Source of the DNA: Porphyromonas sp. oral taxon 278 str. W7784
Lineage (GTDB): Bacteria > Bacteroidota > Bacteroidia > Bacteroidales > Porphyromonadaceae
DNA: 64,000 nt
NCBI RefSeq assembly: GCF_000467855.2
Contig: NZ_KI259221.1
Coordinates: 166,913-230,912, forward strand
Reading direction: 5' to 3'
Shown in pieces: positions 8,385-18,408 of the stretch. Position 1 is the stretch's first letter; each line of letters starts with the position of its first letter. The notes under the pieces were generated by a model. The model worked only from the letters and a program-made list of their open reading frames with translations. It ran no database searches and was not told the origin of the DNA. The translations under genes were made by a program, and so were the position numbers.

Positions 8385-10297
8385 GAGGTGTCTATGAGTG
8401 TGTGGGGTGAATCATGCTCTCCATCCGTGGGGAGAGGTCGTAGTACGCATCGGTAAGTCTCCCGATACGCTGCAGGATCGAGCCCTCGGTAGGTCGCCAT
8501 CAGCGAGTCCGTACGTTGGGCTTCTTCTCGAGCCTTACGCTCGAAGGGTTCGTAGGCTACCATCGCAGCCTTAGCTCCGCTAAATCGCTTGAGGTCGGAC
8601 AGCGGAATAGAGCGTTGCTCACTCGGAGGTAGCGAATCCCCGACGGTAGTGATATCCTCCTTGCGCATGGGACGCCTATCGGCAGCCCAGACGAATCGCT
8701 CGAGGCGGTTGACCTCAGCGCCTGAGGCCATCGCCAGAGGATAAGCCTTCCCCTCGACGGGGCCAAGCCAGATCGACTTAGAGACCCGCCCTGAGTCGAG
8801 GTAGACATGCATCGTCGAGCTCGACATCCTATTGAGGCCGTTGTACTCGTTCGTCCCTTCATCCTTCATATAGTAGATGGATTCGACCTTGCCTCGGACG
8901 ATGATCTCTCGGACGGTACTGTCCTGTATGTAGGCACGCAGGGAGTCGCCACTCATCTGATTGTAGAAGTCCACGCTATCGATGTGCTCGACGGTGAGTG
9001 CACTCCCGAGGACATCAACATAGTCGAGCTTCTTGCCTCGGAAGTAGAAGTGCGTGGTGTCTCCCGAGAGTTGCCGCTCCTCACTCCAGAGGATGGGCTT
9101 GCCGTAGAGGGATAGGGTAGAGTCCATCGAGACATAGCTCAGGGAGTCGGCTACTGCCTGAGCATCTCGACGGAAGACACGTACATGCCGGTAGCCACGG
9201 AGGTAGCGCTGCATGGTGTCGAGCTTACTCGTAGCCGTAGAGTCTGTGCTGAGGCTGTCTACGGGCCTCCTCCCCTTTATCGGAAGGCTGATGAGCTCTA
9301 GGGTATCTGCCGTGACGTAGAGGGTATCCTTCTGCGAATACTCCTCTGCATGAGCTCGGGAGGTGGCGAAGGCATAGTTGCGCTTGTCATCAAAGTAGCC
9401 GTAGTCGCCATAGAGTATCGCCTTCTGCACGGTATCAGAGAGCTGCATCCGACCGAATGCTTCGCCGAACTTACTCGGACCATCGTAGTAGATCGAGTCC
9501 CCGATGAGGGTCCTCGCTCCCGAATATACCTCCGAGCGATCCAGCAGGATACCTACATCTCGCCCGACGTCATAGATGCCTCGCTGGGAGACGATCTGTC
9601 CTGAGTCCGACTTGATCAGGGTAGAGCCCTCGTAGCTACTGATACGGGTATGCGTATTGTAGAAGAGATGCTCTGTGGTCATCGTCGTCTTGTCATTGAC
9701 GAGCTTGACATTGTAGCGGAACTCGGCGTCGTTGGTAGCGGGGAGGAACTGACCGTAGTCCGAGGTCAGCGTATTCTGTGCATCGGAGATCGACCCACCC
9801 TCGAAGTAGTAGGCGATGTCGGCGATGCGGTCGTAGTCGAGGCTGTCGGTATAGAGGTCGGTGGTCTTGTTCGCTAGGTGGACGTTGTGACGGAGGCGAG
9901 CGAGCTTCGAGACGCCATCATAGTAGAGGTAGCGGGCATACATGTGCACCGTATCCCCCTGCACCATATGCACGTCGCCGAAGGCTTCGAAGACCTGTGC
10001 GTCCTCATTGAGGTAGGCGCTGTCGCAGGTCATCGTCGCATTGCCATGCTTGAGGACTACGCTCCCCTTGAGGCGCTGTACTCCAGGCTGGAGGGAGGCA
10101 TCGTAGCTGAGCAGGTCCGCATGATCAAGGATGATACGTGTCCCAGGCTTTGCCCCCGGCTTCGTCTGTGTCTGAGGGGTAGCTACCGTCCCACCTGTGT
10201 AGCCACGATAGGAGGCACGTGAAGTGAGGTAGCTCCCACCCATCACGAGGAGGGCGAGAGCTACAGATAGGCTGAGGCGTCTATTACTTGAGGGCAT
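8264..10297 (-). CDS. OstA/LptA-like outer-membrane assembly protein
   Basis: A 677-residue protein with an N-terminal signal peptide or anchor (residues 1-28). It carries repeated beta-jellyroll segments of the OstA/LptA type, such as 'LKGSVVLKHGNATMTCDSAYLNEDAQVFEAFGDVHMVQGDT', recurring through residue ~530. The family binds and conducts lipopolysaccharide in the periplasm; Bacteroidota carry this long form. Its start overlaps the parvulin stop by one base (TAATG), so the chaperone-like isomerase and this envelope protein are translationally linked. The last 40 residues are Ser/Asp-rich low complexity and are encoded in the 121 bases shared with the next gene, so that tail is probably a non-conserved extension. 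Confidence 0.8.
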   Translation of the reverse strand: MPSSNRRLSLSVALALLVMGGSYLTSRASYRGYTGGTVATPQTQTKPGAKPGTRIILDHADLLSYDASLQPGVQRLKGSVVLKHGNATMTCDSAYLNEDAQVFEAFGDVHMVQGDTVHMYARYLYYDGVSKLARLRHNVHLANKTTDLYTDSLDYDRIADIAYYFEGGSISDAQNTLTSDYGQFLPATNDAEFRYNVKLVNDKTTMTTEHLFYNTHTRISSYEGSTLIKSDSGQIVSQRGIYDVGRDVGILLDRSEVYSGARTLIGDSIYYDGPSKFGEAFGRMQLSDTVQKAILYGDYGYFDDKRNYAFATSRAHAEEYSQKDTLYVTADTLELISLPIKGRRPVDSLSTDSTATSKLDTMQRYLRGYRHVRVFRRDAQAVADSLSYVSMDSTLSLYGKPILWSEERQLSGDTTHFYFRGKKLDYVDVLGSALTVEHIDSVDFYNQMSGDSLRAYIQDSTVREIIVRGKVESIYYMKDEGTNEYNGLNRMSSSTMHVYLDSGRVSKSIWLGPVEGKAYPLAMASGAEVNRLERFVWAADRRPMRKEDITTVGDSLPPSEQRSIPLSDLKRFSGAKAAMVAYEPFERKAREEAQRTDSLMATYRGLDPAAYRETYRCVLRPLPTDGEHDSPHTLIDTSWVYRAFSSREDQDSSSTSSSTGILKGKNSPSESNALGGK

Positions 10298-11694
10298 TAC
10301 TTATCCTCGTGTATCCAATCGGGGTACTGGAAGGTGCAGTCTCGATAGCGCTCATTGATCTCGATGTGCGTCTGCTTCTGACGGGCACGGATCCAGTCGT
10401 CGATGACCTGCTTGCGCTTCTTCGCAAGGGCCATCTCCTTGATGCGCCGGAAGTCGTTGTTCATGTTCGCCATGTGCTCGGGATGGATCTCCTTGATGCG
10501 GATGATCGCCACCTGCTCTAGCCCCTTGTCGGTATGCATGACGAAGGGCTTGGAGATCTCACCTTGCTTGAGCTCGTAGGCTACCTTAGCTATATCCTGG
10601 GGGAGATCTTCGTAGCGGAAGTTGGGTGACCCTGAGAACTCGCTCTCGTTGGAGGTATTGGTCATCAGCCCCCCGTTGTTGTACGTGTTCTTGTCATCCG
10701 AATAGAGCTGAGCTGCGACCTCAAAGGTGATCTTCTCCTCCTGAATAGCCTTTGCAACGGAGTCGATACGCAGAGTAGCCTCGGTGATCGCCTTCTCCTC
10801 GATGGTAGGACGAAGGAGGATGTGACGGAAGTTCACTAGATCCCCTCGCTTCTCGATGAGCTGAGCGATGTGGTAGCCCTCATCGGTCTTGATGATGGGG
10901 GAGACACGTGTCTTGTCCATGAGGTTGAAGACAGCGGTGGCGAAGGCGGGATCAAGGTAAGCCTTCCCGACGAAGCCATATTCGCCCCCACGTGAAGCCG
11001 TGCGCTTGTCCTCGGAGTAGAGGCGGGCGATGGTAGAGAACTCTCGCTTGCCGGAGTTCACATCCTCGGCATAGCCACGAAGGGTACTCTTGACTCGGTC
11101 GAGCTCTGCCAGAGGTACCTGAGGCTGTAGGGCGATGATCTGAACCTCTACGGTCTTAGGGATGAAGGGAAGGCTGTCCTTAGGAAGCTGCTTGTAGAAG
11201 GCACTGATCTCCGAGGGGGTGACCTGTACTCCCTGCGAGATCTTCGACTTCATCATCTCGACGATGGCTTCATTACGAGCCTGCAGGGTACGCTCTTCAC
11301 GGATCTGTGAGAGCTTCTTATTGAAGTACTCCTCGAGCTTCTCCTTAGAGCCCAGCTCCGAGATGACATTCTGCACCCACATGTCTACCATACGGGCTAC
11401 CTGAGTCTCATTAGCCTGGACGCTGTCGATCTTAGCTTGGTTGAGGAAGAGCTTCTGTATCGCCATCTGCTCGGGGATGACGCAGTCGGGATCTCCGCTG
11501 ATCGTCAATCCCTGGCTACGTGCGAAGAGCTTCTGGTACTCTATATCCGATAGTAGGATAGGTTCGTCACCGACCATCCATACGACCTCGTCGACAGTGG
11601 TCTTCTTCTGGGGCTCACCTCGCTTGGTCTGCGCTAGGGTCAAGGACCCGAGGGCAAAGAGACTGAGGAGGACTATTGTTGTCTTTCGTTTCAT
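10297..11694 (-). CDS. SurA-like periplasmic peptidyl-prolyl isomerase with two parvulin domains
   Basis: A 465-residue secreted protein (signal peptide with cleavage near LTLAQ, residue 21). An N-terminal chaperone-like segment (to about 170) precedes two parvulin (PpiC) domains. The first is around residues 175-275 ('FSTIARLYSEDKRTASRGGEYGFV'); the second is about 285-395 ('FEVAAQLYSDDKNTYNNGGLM ... IRIKEIHPEHM'). SurA-type proteins escort outer-membrane proteins through the periplasm. The gene is followed with a one-base overlap by the OstA-like gene, consistent with a shared envelope-assembly role. Confidence 0.88.
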   Translation of the reverse strand: MKRKTTIVLLSLFALGSLTLAQTKRGEPQKKTTVDEVVWMVGDEPILLSDIEYQKLFARSQGLTISGDPDCVIPEQMAIQKLFLNQAKIDSVQANETQVARMVDMWVQNVISELGSKEKLEEYFNKKLSQIREERTLQARNEAIVEMMKSKISQGVQVTPSEISAFYKQLPKDSLPFIPKTVEVQIIALQPQVPLAELDRVKSTLRGYAEDVNSGKREFSTIARLYSEDKRTASRGGEYGFVGKAYLDPAFATAVFNLMDKTRVSPIIKTDEGYHIAQLIEKRGDLVNFRHILLRPTIEEKAITEATLRIDSVAKAIQEEKITFEVAAQLYSDDKNTYNNGGLMTNTSNESEFSGSPNFRYEDLPQDIAKVAYELKQGEISKPFVMHTDKGLEQVAIIRIKEIHPEHMANMNNDFRRIKEMALAKKRKQVIDDWIRARQKQTHIEINERYRDCTFQYPDWIHEDK

Positions 11695-11738
11695 CTAGGG
11701 AAGGGAATCTAGGGGAGAGGGGGGTACATAGGTAGGGC

Positions 11739-13943
11739 TTAGTTGGCTAGCTCGGAGAGGAACTTGATGCGCACCAGGCGTACTTCCTCTTCGGAGTAGT
11801 CATTACCGAGCTCCGAGAGAGCTTCGTTGATATCGTCTGTCGTGGACTCCTTGAAGTACTCGTAGATATCCTCGATACGGTCTTCGTCAATCACTTCTTC
11901 GATGAAGTAGTTGATGTTGATACGCGTACCGGAGTAGACAATCGCCTCGACCTCTCCGATGAGGACATCGAAGTCCAGCCCGAGGGCTATAGCGATATCA
12001 TCGAGGGCTACCTTGCGGTCGATCTGCTGGATGATATTGATCTTCAGCTTCGACTTATCTGGGCGGGTACGCACACGTATATCTGCTGGGCGGTCGATAT
12101 CATTCTCTTCGACATGGCGACGGATGACATCGAGGAACTTCTGCCCGTAGCGTGCAGCCTTACCCGCACCTACCCCAGGGATATTCTGTAGCTCATCCAT
12201 GGTGATGGGGTAGAGCGTAGCCATAGCCTCAAGGGAGGTATCCTGGAAGATAACGTAGGGAGGGACATTATTCTGCTGTCCCATCTTCTTACGCAGATCC
12301 TTCATGATAGCGAAGAGTACGGGGTCAGTAGACTCACCCGAGCCTCCGCCACCTGATGGTGCAGGCTGATCCTCACCCTCCTCCTCGGAGTCGGTGATCT
12401 TGAAGCTGGTGGGCTTCTTCATGAACTTCTTACCTGCGGGGGTAAGCTTGAGTAGTCCATAGTTCTCGACATCCTTGGCTAGGTAGCCAGCGATTAGAGC
12501 CTGACGGACGATCGTCGTCCATGTAGACTCCTCATGATCTTGTCCAGATCCGAAGCAGTCCAGCTCTTCGTGATGGAAGGACTCGATATCAGAGTTGGTC
12601 TCTCCTCTAAGGATGGAGATGACGTAGTCTGTATTGAATTTCTCCTTGAGGGTACTTACTACCTCGAGGAGGTTTACTAGCAATTCTTTAGCTTCCACTT
12701 TATTCTTAGGTACTAAACAATTATCACAGTTACCGCAGTTCTCCGCCTCATATCGCTCCCCGAAGTAGTTGAGGAGGAAGGATCGGCGACAGATATTAGT
12801 CTCAGCATAGTCAGCTGTCTCACGTAGGAGTGCTCGGGCTATCTCTTGGTCTGCTACGGACTTACCCTTGGTGAAGCGCTCGAGCTTCTCTAGGTCGTCA
12901 TGATCGTAGTAGGCGATACAGATACCCTCGCCACCATCACGTCCGGCACGCCCGGTCTCTTGGTAGTAACCCTCGAGACTCTTAGGCATATCGTAGTGGA
13001 TGACGTAGCGCACATCGGGCTTGTCTATACCCATACCGAAGGCGATGGTAGCGACGATGACGTCGACACGCTCTTCGATGAAGGCATCTTGGTTCTCAGC
13101 ACGCTCCTTGGTGTCGAGCCCTGCATGGTAGGGCAGGGCCTTGATCCCATTAGCCTGGAGCACCTCGGTGAAGTTCATCACCTGCGTACGGCGCATGCAG
13201 TAGACGATCCCACTCTTCTTGGGGTTGCTGAGGATGAAGCGGACGATCTCCCGCTCCATCTCAGGAGTCTTGGGCTGTATCTTATAGAGGAGGTTCGGTC
13301 TGTTGAACGAACTCTGGAAGACAACAGCTGTCTCCATCCCTAGGTTCTTCATGATGTCATGCTGGACCTTGGGTGTAGCCGTAGCGGTGAGGGCCATGAT
13401 CGGGCGGGGAGCGATCTCCATCACCACGGAGCGGATGCGCCGATATTCGGGACGGAAGTCGTGCCCCCATTCGGAGATACAGTGGGCCTCGTCTACAGCG
13501 TAGAAGGAGATAGGCACTTCACTCAGGAGCTTGACATTCTCCTTCTTGTGGAGCGACTCAGGTGCTACGTAGAGGAGCTTCGTCCTGCCCTGTCGGACGT
13601 CCTCCTTGACCTCCTCGAGCTTAGCCCGTGAGAGGGAGGAGTTGAGGAAGTGAGCTATGGTATCCTCTTCGCAGAAGCCACGCACGGCATCGACCTGATT
13701 CTTCATCAGGGCGATCAGTGGAGAGATGATCACGGCCGTACCCTCCATCAGAAGGGCTGGGAGCTGATAGCAAAGACTCTTCCCTCCGCCAGTAGGCATG
13801 AGGACAAAGGTATCATGACCTGCGAGGATACTCTCGATGATCTCCCGCTGGTTCCCCTTGAACTGGTCGAAGCCAAAGTGCTTCTTAAGGGCTTTTGTAA
13901 GGTCGATACTACCCATGGCGTACGCTTCGTTAGTGCTCTCCAC
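11739..13943 (-). CDS. recQ: ATP-dependent DNA helicase RecQ
   Basis: A 734-residue RecQ. It has helicase motif I 'MPTGGGKSLCYQLPAL', the DEAH box 'AVDEAHCISEWGHDFRPEY', motif III 'ALTATATPKV', and the second RecA domain with 'YHAGLDTKERAENQ' and 'GRAGRDG'. A zinc-binding domain with four Cys (CRR ... CGNCDNC), a winged helix and an HRDC domain ('LQNIPGVGAGKAARYG') follow. The C-terminal ~90 residues form an extension that I have seen in Bacteroidota RecQ. The start at 13943 gives MESTNEAYAMGSID; a start at 13916 (MGSIDL) is equally possible. It lies between clpX and the parvulin gene. Confidence 0.93.
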   Translation of the reverse strand: MESTNEAYAMGSIDLTKALKKHFGFDQFKGNQREIIESILAGHDTFVLMPTGGGKSLCYQLPALLMEGTAVIISPLIALMKNQVDAVRGFCEEDTIAHFLNSSLSRAKLEEVKEDVRQGRTKLLYVAPESLHKKENVKLLSEVPISFYAVDEAHCISEWGHDFRPEYRRIRSVVMEIAPRPIMALTATATPKVQHDIMKNLGMETAVVFQSSFNRPNLLYKIQPKTPEMEREIVRFILSNPKKSGIVYCMRRTQVMNFTEVLQANGIKALPYHAGLDTKERAENQDAFIEERVDVIVATIAFGMGIDKPDVRYVIHYDMPKSLEGYYQETGRAGRDGGEGICIAYYDHDDLEKLERFTKGKSVADQEIARALLRETADYAETNICRRSFLLNYFGERYEAENCGNCDNCLVPKNKVEAKELLVNLLEVVSTLKEKFNTDYVISILRGETNSDIESFHHEELDCFGSGQDHEESTWTTIVRQALIAGYLAKDVENYGLLKLTPAGKKFMKKPTSFKITDSEEEGEDQPAPSGGGGSGESTDPVLFAIMKDLRKKMGQQNNVPPYVIFQDTSLEAMATLYPITMDELQNIPGVGAGKAARYGQKFLDVIRRHVEENDIDRPADIRVRTRPDKSKLKINIIQQIDRKVALDDIAIALGLDFDVLIGEVEAIVYSGTRININYFIEEVIDEDRIEDIYEYFKESTTDDINEALSELGNDYSEEEVRLVRIKFLSELAN

Positions 13944-13954
13944 TCGCTGTGTCT

Positions 13955-13972
13955 GTCACTCTAGGGAGTGAC
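13955..13972. other. Perfect inverted repeat between clpX and recQ
   Basis: GTCACTC-TAGG-GAGTGAC: 7-bp arms with a 4-base loop, in the 78-base gap. No T-run follows on the minus strand. It could be a weak terminator, an mRNA processing site or an operator for recQ. Confidence 0.35.
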
Positions 13973-14021
13973 TGCGGTATTGACTATGACACGGATGATA
14001 GGTTTTCTCTGGAGAGAGGGG

Positions 14022-15272
14022 TTAGTTAGGGATCAAGCCGCCCCCCTTCTGGAGCTGCTGCTCTACATAGGAGGCATCCACGACGAACTCCGTGATCCCC
14101 TGGGAGGGGAGCTCATACATGGGCTCTACCATCACCTGCTCCATGATCGCCCTGAGGCCACGTGCTCCGAGCTTCTGCTCCATCGTCTTGGAGACGACGG
14201 CATCAAGCGCTTCGTCGGTGAAGGTCAGGTGGATACCATCGAGCTCGAAGATCTTGGTGTACTGACGCACCAGGGCATTCTTGGGCTCGGTGAGGATCAT
14301 CCTCAGGGTATCCCGATGGAGTGGGTGTAGGAAGGTGATGATCGGTAGACGGCCTATGATCTCAGGGATGAGCCCGAAGCTCTTGAGGTCACGAGCGTCT
14401 ACATATCTGAGGAGCTCTTCCTCCTCGTACTTACCCATCTTAGAGCGAGGGCTGTTGTAGCCCACGACACGGGTATTGAGGCGATGAGCAATCTTGCGCT
14501 CGATGCCATCAAAGGCTCCGGCGCAGATGAAGAGGATCTGCTTGGTGTCTACCTGGATCATCTTCTGGTCGGGGTGCTTACGTCCGCCCTGAGGGGGGAC
14601 GTTGACGATTGATCCTTCGAGGAGCTTGAGGAGTCCCTGCTGGACCCCTTCGCCACTGACGTCGCGCGTGATGGAAGGGTTGTCCCCCTTACGTGCGATC
14701 TTGTCGATCTCATCGATGAAGACGATCCCACGCTCTGCGGCAGCGACGTCGTAGTCGGCTACTTGCAGGAGGCGTGTCAGCAGACTCTCGATATCCTCGC
14801 CCACATAGCCAGCCTGCGTCAGCACAGTAGCATCGACGATCGTGAAGGGCACCTTCAGCAGACGAGCGATCGTCTTAGCGAGCAAGGTCTTACCCGTACC
14901 TGTGGGGCCGAGTAGGAGGATGTTACTCTTCTCGATCTCGACACCATCGACCTCCGAGGAGGGCTGCATGAGTCGCTTGTAGTGATTGTAGACAGCTACA
15001 GAGAGGTAGCGCTTAGCTTCGTCCTGTCCAACGACATAGTCATCGAGGAACTCCTTGATCTCTCTAGGCTTGGGGAGCTCATGAAGGGCCTCAAGTGGGG
15101 CGCTCTCTGGAGCCCCGTCAGGGGTAGAGACTACGCCCCCGAGGAGCTGATAGCCCTGGAGGATACAGTCGGGGCATATCTGCGACTCCATCCCATGGAG
15201 TAGGGCTCCGGCCTCGGCCTCAGTCCTACCGCAGAAGCTACAGTGCTCTGGTCCTTTAGTCTTCTTGGCCAT
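14022..15272 (-). CDS. clpX: ClpX, ATP-dependent unfoldase subunit of ClpXP
   Basis: A 416-residue AAA+ unfoldase that delivers substrates to ClpP. An N-terminal C4 zinc finger (CSFC ... CPDC, residues 12-38) binds adaptors and substrates. Walker A '[12 protein letters not shown]', the pore loop 'GYVGED', Walker B 'IVFIDEID' and sensor '[11 protein letters not shown]' are all present. The ATG directly follows the clpP stop codon (TAG ATG), so the pair is translated from one mRNA. Confidence 0.97.
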   Translation of the reverse strand: MAKKTKGPEHCSFCGRTEAEAGALLHGMESQICPDCILQGYQLLGGVVSTPDGAPESAPLEALHELPKPREIKEFLDDYVVGQDEAKRYLSVAVYNHYKRLMQPSSEVDGVEIEKSNILLLGPTGTGKTLLAKTIARLLKVPFTIVDATVLTQAGYVGEDIESLLTRLLQVADYDVAAAERGIVFIDEIDKIARKGDNPSITRDVSGEGVQQGLLKLLEGSIVNVPPQGGRKHPDQKMIQVDTKQILFICAGAFDGIERKIAHRLNTRVVGYNSPRSKMGKYEEEELLRYVDARDLKSFGLIPEIIGRLPIITFLHPLHRDTLRMILTEPKNALVRQYTKIFELDGIHLTFTDEALDAVVSKTMEQKLGARGLRAIMEQVMVEPMYELPSQGITEFVVDASYVEQQLQKGGGLIPN

Positions 15273-15962
15273 CTACGCTTCGGTCTGCTTCTGTGTACGC
15301 TGGGTACGGGTGAGGATCTCGTCGACCATGCCATAAGCCTTAGCCTCTGGTGCGGTCATCCAATAGTCACGGTCGCTGTCTCGCTGGATCGCCTCGAAGG
15401 GCTGTCCCGAGTGCTTGGAGAGGATCGTATAGAGCTCTTCCTTGACCTTGAGGATCTCACGTGCGGCGATCTCAAGGTCGCTGGCCTGGCCCTGCATCCC
15501 TCCTAGGGGCTGGTGGATCATCACACGGGAGTGGGGCAGAGCAAAGCGCTTGCCCTCGGTCCCTGCGACGAGGAGGACGGAAGCCATGGATGCTGCCATC
15601 CCCGTACATATAGTAGATACATCGCTCTCGATGAACTGCATCGTGTCGTAGATCCCGTAGCCCGCATAGACCGAGCCACCCGGAGAATTGATATAGATCG
15701 AGATATCCTTGCCAGGCTCGCTGCTGTCTAGGAAGAGGAGCTGAGCCTGTATGACATTGGCCGTATAGTCATTGATCTGTGTCCCGAGGAAGATGATGCG
15801 GTCCATCATCAACCGAGAGAATACATCCATCTGGGCCACGTTCATAGGGCGCTCCTCGATGATCGTCGGCGAGATGTAGCTACTCTGCACCTGCATGTAG
15901 TCATCCAGTGCCAAGGAGTTCATCCCTAAGTGACCTACGGCAAATTTCTTGAATTCGTTCAT
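15273..15962 (-). CDS. clpP: ClpP protease subunit
   Basis: A 229-residue serine peptidase of the ClpXP complex. The catalytic Ser lies in '[12 protein letters not shown]', the His in '[14 protein letters not shown]', and the Asp in 'DRDYWM'. I place the start at 15962 ([14 protein letters not shown]). The in-frame extension to 16016 would run into the TACCTTTG promoter box. No trigger-factor gene precedes it here, unlike many proteobacterial loci. Confidence 0.96.
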   Translation of the reverse strand: MNEFKKFAVGHLGMNSLALDDYMQVQSSYISPTIIEERPMNVAQMDVFSRLMMDRIIFLGTQINDYTANVIQAQLLFLDSSEPGKDISIYINSPGGSVYAGYGIYDTMQFIESDVSTICTGMAASMASVLLVAGTEGKRFALPHSRVMIHQPLGGMQGQASDLEIAAREILKVKEELYTILSKHSGQPFEAIQRDSDRDYWMTAPEAKAYGMVDEILTRTQRTQKQTEA

Positions 15963-16013
15963 TTCTGTTCTTAAAGTGTACGAGTCTTCTATACACATTA
16001 CGACTCTATATAA

Positions 16014-16021
16014 CAAAGGTA
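16014..16021 (-). promoter_or_regulatory. -7 box for clpP-clpX
   Basis: TACCTTTG on the minus strand, about 52 bases upstream of the chosen clpP ATG, in an AT-rich stretch. No -33 TTTG at canonical distance was seen. Confidence 0.55.
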
Positions 16022-16161
16022 TAAATAATTCTCAAATACCCTACAGGGGCGGAAGCTCCCCGATAGCCCCATCCTAAGGGCGGAATTTCCCCCGCTTGAC
16101 CTCGGAGAAAAGCTCGCCCACAGGGTCGAAGGTGAAGGAGCTCTAAAGCGAGGGTCGCCAC

Positions 16162-16250
16162 ACCCCATACATGCCTCCCCCGAGCGACCCATTCATGGGT
16201 GACCTCGGTGACCCATGAATGGGTCGGTGTGGTACCCCATGCATGGGGTA
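16162..16250. repeat. Palindrome cluster, family A (copy 2)
   Basis: Partial ACCCCATACATG (16162-16173), ACCCATTCATGGGT (16187-16200), 10-base spacer GACCTCGGTG, the exact reverse complement ACCCATGAATGGGT (16211-16224), 8-base spacer, and TACCCCATGCATGGGGTA (16233-16250, a fully self-complementary 18-mer). Order and spacing match the cluster at 5.9 kb. It lies about 140 bp upstream of the clpP promoter. Confidence 0.85.
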
Positions 16251-16300
16251 TATTTTAGAGGCTTCATCTCAGACGAGGTAGCGAGCTTATCCTATGAAAG

Positions 16301-16341
16301 AGCTAGCCCCCATCGACCCGACGGATCGATGGGGGCTAGCT
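16301..16341 (-). terminator. Terminator hairpin downstream of the NamZ-like gene
   Basis: 16-bp perfect stem AGCTAGCCCCCATCGA / TCGATGGGGGCTAGCT, 15 bases past the stop codon, followed on the minus strand by CTCTTTCAT. Confidence 0.7.
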
Positions 16342-16356
16342 ATGCTGGAGTGGTGC

Positions 16357-17532
16357 TTAGCGTGCGTCCTCGTAGAGGAGATACTTCGCTCGGAGGCGCC
16401 GATAAGCCTCGAGGTCGGCCTCCCACGAAGCACGTATCTCCGCCTCAGAGAGCCCTGAGGCTAGTTGGCTTCGTAGCGTCTTCGTCCCCGCCAGCAGGTC
16501 GAAGAGCTGTCGCTGATTGATGAGCTGAAGCCCTAGACTCTCTGCCTTGCGGTAGAGGTCGACGAGGGGCGCAAGTGAGATCTGCCCCTTGGGGAGTCCC
16601 TTCTCTAGATAGTCTATGCCATAGCAAGGCTTACCCTTGTGACGGGGATTGGAGTCCTCTCCGACCTTGACCCGAGGAGTGAAGACGAGCTGACCAAAGC
16701 CAGCGTTAGGATGACCCAAGGCCTGAAAAGGCTTATCGGTACCTCGCCCCACGCTCATGATCGTCGCCTCAAAGAGACAGAGGGAAGGGTAGAGTGCTAT
16801 CGCCTGGCTATTGGGGAGGTTAGGGCTAGGGCGAACGGGTAGTTCGTAGGGCTCGCCGTGCGACCAGCCGACTAGAGGAATGACCTTCAGCCTACAGGAG
16901 CGCCCTCCACGAAGCCAGCGCTCCCCGTCGATCATCAGGGCTAGCTCCCCGACCGTAAGGCCGTGGGCGATGGGCAAAGGGTCGACCCCGACGAAGGAGC
17001 GACAATCGGGCTGGAGGATAGGTCCGTCAACGAAGTCATTGGGGTTGGGGCGGTCACAGACGACGAAGGTCTTCCCCTCCTCGGCACAAGCCTCCATGAG
17101 GTAGTGCATCGAGGAGATATAGGTATAGAATCGAGTCCCTACATCCTGCAGGTCGAAGAGGAGTAGATCGATATCCTCCAGCATCTCAGGTGTAGGACGT
17201 CGGCGCTGGCCGTAGAGGCTGACGACGGGGAGCTGTGTCTTCTCGTCGATCTCACTCTTCACCGCCTTCCCTGCATCGACCTTCCCCCTCAGTCCATGCT
17301 CTGGGACGAAGAGACGGACGACCTTCACCCCTCGGGAGAGGAGGGTATCGACGAGGTGAGTGCCCGTCGCTCCGACGAGCGAACTCTGATTGACCATGAG
17401 CGCTACCCGCTTCCCTTCAAGGAGGGGGAGTAGTAGCTCCATCCGTTCGGCGCCGACCTGAAGCTTCGTGCTCTGGGCATACCCTCCGACGCTGAGCGCC
17501 GAGAGGAGAATAAGCAAAAGGAAGCGCTTCAT
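16357..17532 (-). CDS. NamZ-like exo-beta-N-acetylmuramidase (DUF1343)
   Basis: A 391-residue exported protein with a signal peptide (MKRFLLLILLSALSVGGYAQ). The rest is a full DUF1343 domain: 'VALMVNQSSLVG', 'FVPEHGLRG', 'LLFDLQDVGTRFYTYISSM', 'VCDRPNPND' and 'SVGRGTDKPFQALGHP'. Characterised members (NamZ) remove N-acetylmuramic acid from the non-reducing end of peptidoglycan fragments; activity here is inferred from the family. The start codon abuts the murI stop, so wall-fragment hydrolysis and D-glutamate supply are encoded together. Confidence 0.85.
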   Translation of the reverse strand: MKRFLLLILLSALSVGGYAQSTKLQVGAERMELLLPLLEGKRVALMVNQSSLVGATGTHLVDTLLSRGVKVVRLFVPEHGLRGKVDAGKAVKSEIDEKTQLPVVSLYGQRRRPTPEMLEDIDLLLFDLQDVGTRFYTYISSMHYLMEACAEEGKTFVVCDRPNPNDFVDGPILQPDCRSFVGVDPLPIAHGLTVGELALMIDGERWLRGGRSCRLKVIPLVGWSHGEPYELPVRPSPNLPNSQAIALYPSLCLFEATIMSVGRGTDKPFQALGHPNAGFGQLVFTPRVKVGEDSNPRHKGKPCYGIDYLEKGLPKGQISLAPLVDLYRKAESLGLQLINQRQLFDLLAGTKTLRSQLASGLSEAEIRASWEADLEAYRRLRAKYLLYEDAR

Positions 17533-18375
17533 CTATGAGCCGAGCTTGACACGTACGGCATCGACCTCCGTACCGGTGAAGATGGAGGCGAGCTCTTCGA
17601 ACTTGTCCGGGCACTCGGTCGTCCTGTAGGAGATCCCCCCGCCCTGACTCAGACGACACTCCATCTCGGGATGACGCTGGAGGTAGTCAGCTAGCGATGT
17701 GGCTACCAGTTCCCCCTGCGAGATGAGCTGGACAGACTCAGGCAGAGCCTCTCGGATCTTCGGACGAAGGAGCGGATAGTGCGTGCATCCTAGGATCAGC
17801 GTGTCGATCTCTGGATCGGCCTCGATGAGTTCCTCGGTATAGCGTCGGACGAAGTAATCAGCACCAGGCTTGTCACTCTCGCCGTACTCGACAAGAGGCA
17901 CCCACATCGGGCATGCTTGCTCCTTGACGACGACCTCGGGGAAGAGCTTACCGATCTCCGTGGCGTAGGAGTGTGAGGAGACCGTCCCAGGGGTAGCTAC
18001 CACGCCGACGTGCTTCGTCTTCGTGTATTCGGAGATCGCCTCTACTGTGGGGCGAATGACCCCGAGGACACGACGCGTAGGATCGTCGGATATGGGTAGG
18101 TAGTGCTGCTGGATCTCACGGAGCGCCTTAGCCGAAGCGGTGTTACATGCTAGGATGACAAGGGGGCAACCTTCGGCGAAGAGATACTTCACCGCTTGCA
18201 GGGTGAAGTCATTGATGACGTCGAACGAACGAGTCCCGTACGGGGAGCGAGCATTGTCACCCAGATAGATGTAGTCGTACTGGGGGAGCTGACGGCGGAT
18301 CTCAGAGAGGATCGTCAGCCCTCCATAGCCCGAGTCAAAGACTCCTATAGGACCAAGAGAGGAGGTAAGTGACAT
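17533..18375 (-). CDS. murI: Glutamate racemase
   Basis: A 280-residue racemase that makes D-glutamate for peptidoglycan. The two catalytic cysteines are visible in 'ILACNTASAKAL' and 'ILGCTHYPLLRP', with the N-terminal 'GVFDSGYGGLT' and 'YLGDNARSPYGTRS' signatures. It is cytoplasmic. Its stop touches the start of the NamZ-like gene. The chromate-transporter pair ends 33 bases upstream of its start on the same strand, so read-through transcription is possible. Confidence 0.95.
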   Translation of the reverse strand: MSLTSSLGPIGVFDSGYGGLTILSEIRRQLPQYDYIYLGDNARSPYGTRSFDVINDFTLQAVKYLFAEGCPLVILACNTASAKALREIQQHYLPISDDPTRRVLGVIRPTVEAISEYTKTKHVGVVATPGTVSSHSYATEIGKLFPEVVVKEQACPMWVPLVEYGESDKPGADYFVRRYTEELIEADPEIDTLILGCTHYPLLRPKIREALPESVQLISQGELVATSLADYLQRHPEMECRLSQGGGISYRTTECPDKFEELASIFTGTEVDAVRVKLGS

Positions 18376-18408
18376 AAGATAAGAGAAGGATAGGATAGCG
18401 TAAGAGAC

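Noticed and set aside
10288..13964. Long open frames antisense to the parvulin and recQ genes
   Set aside because: They lack family motifs and mirror the codon structure of the real genes on the minus strand.
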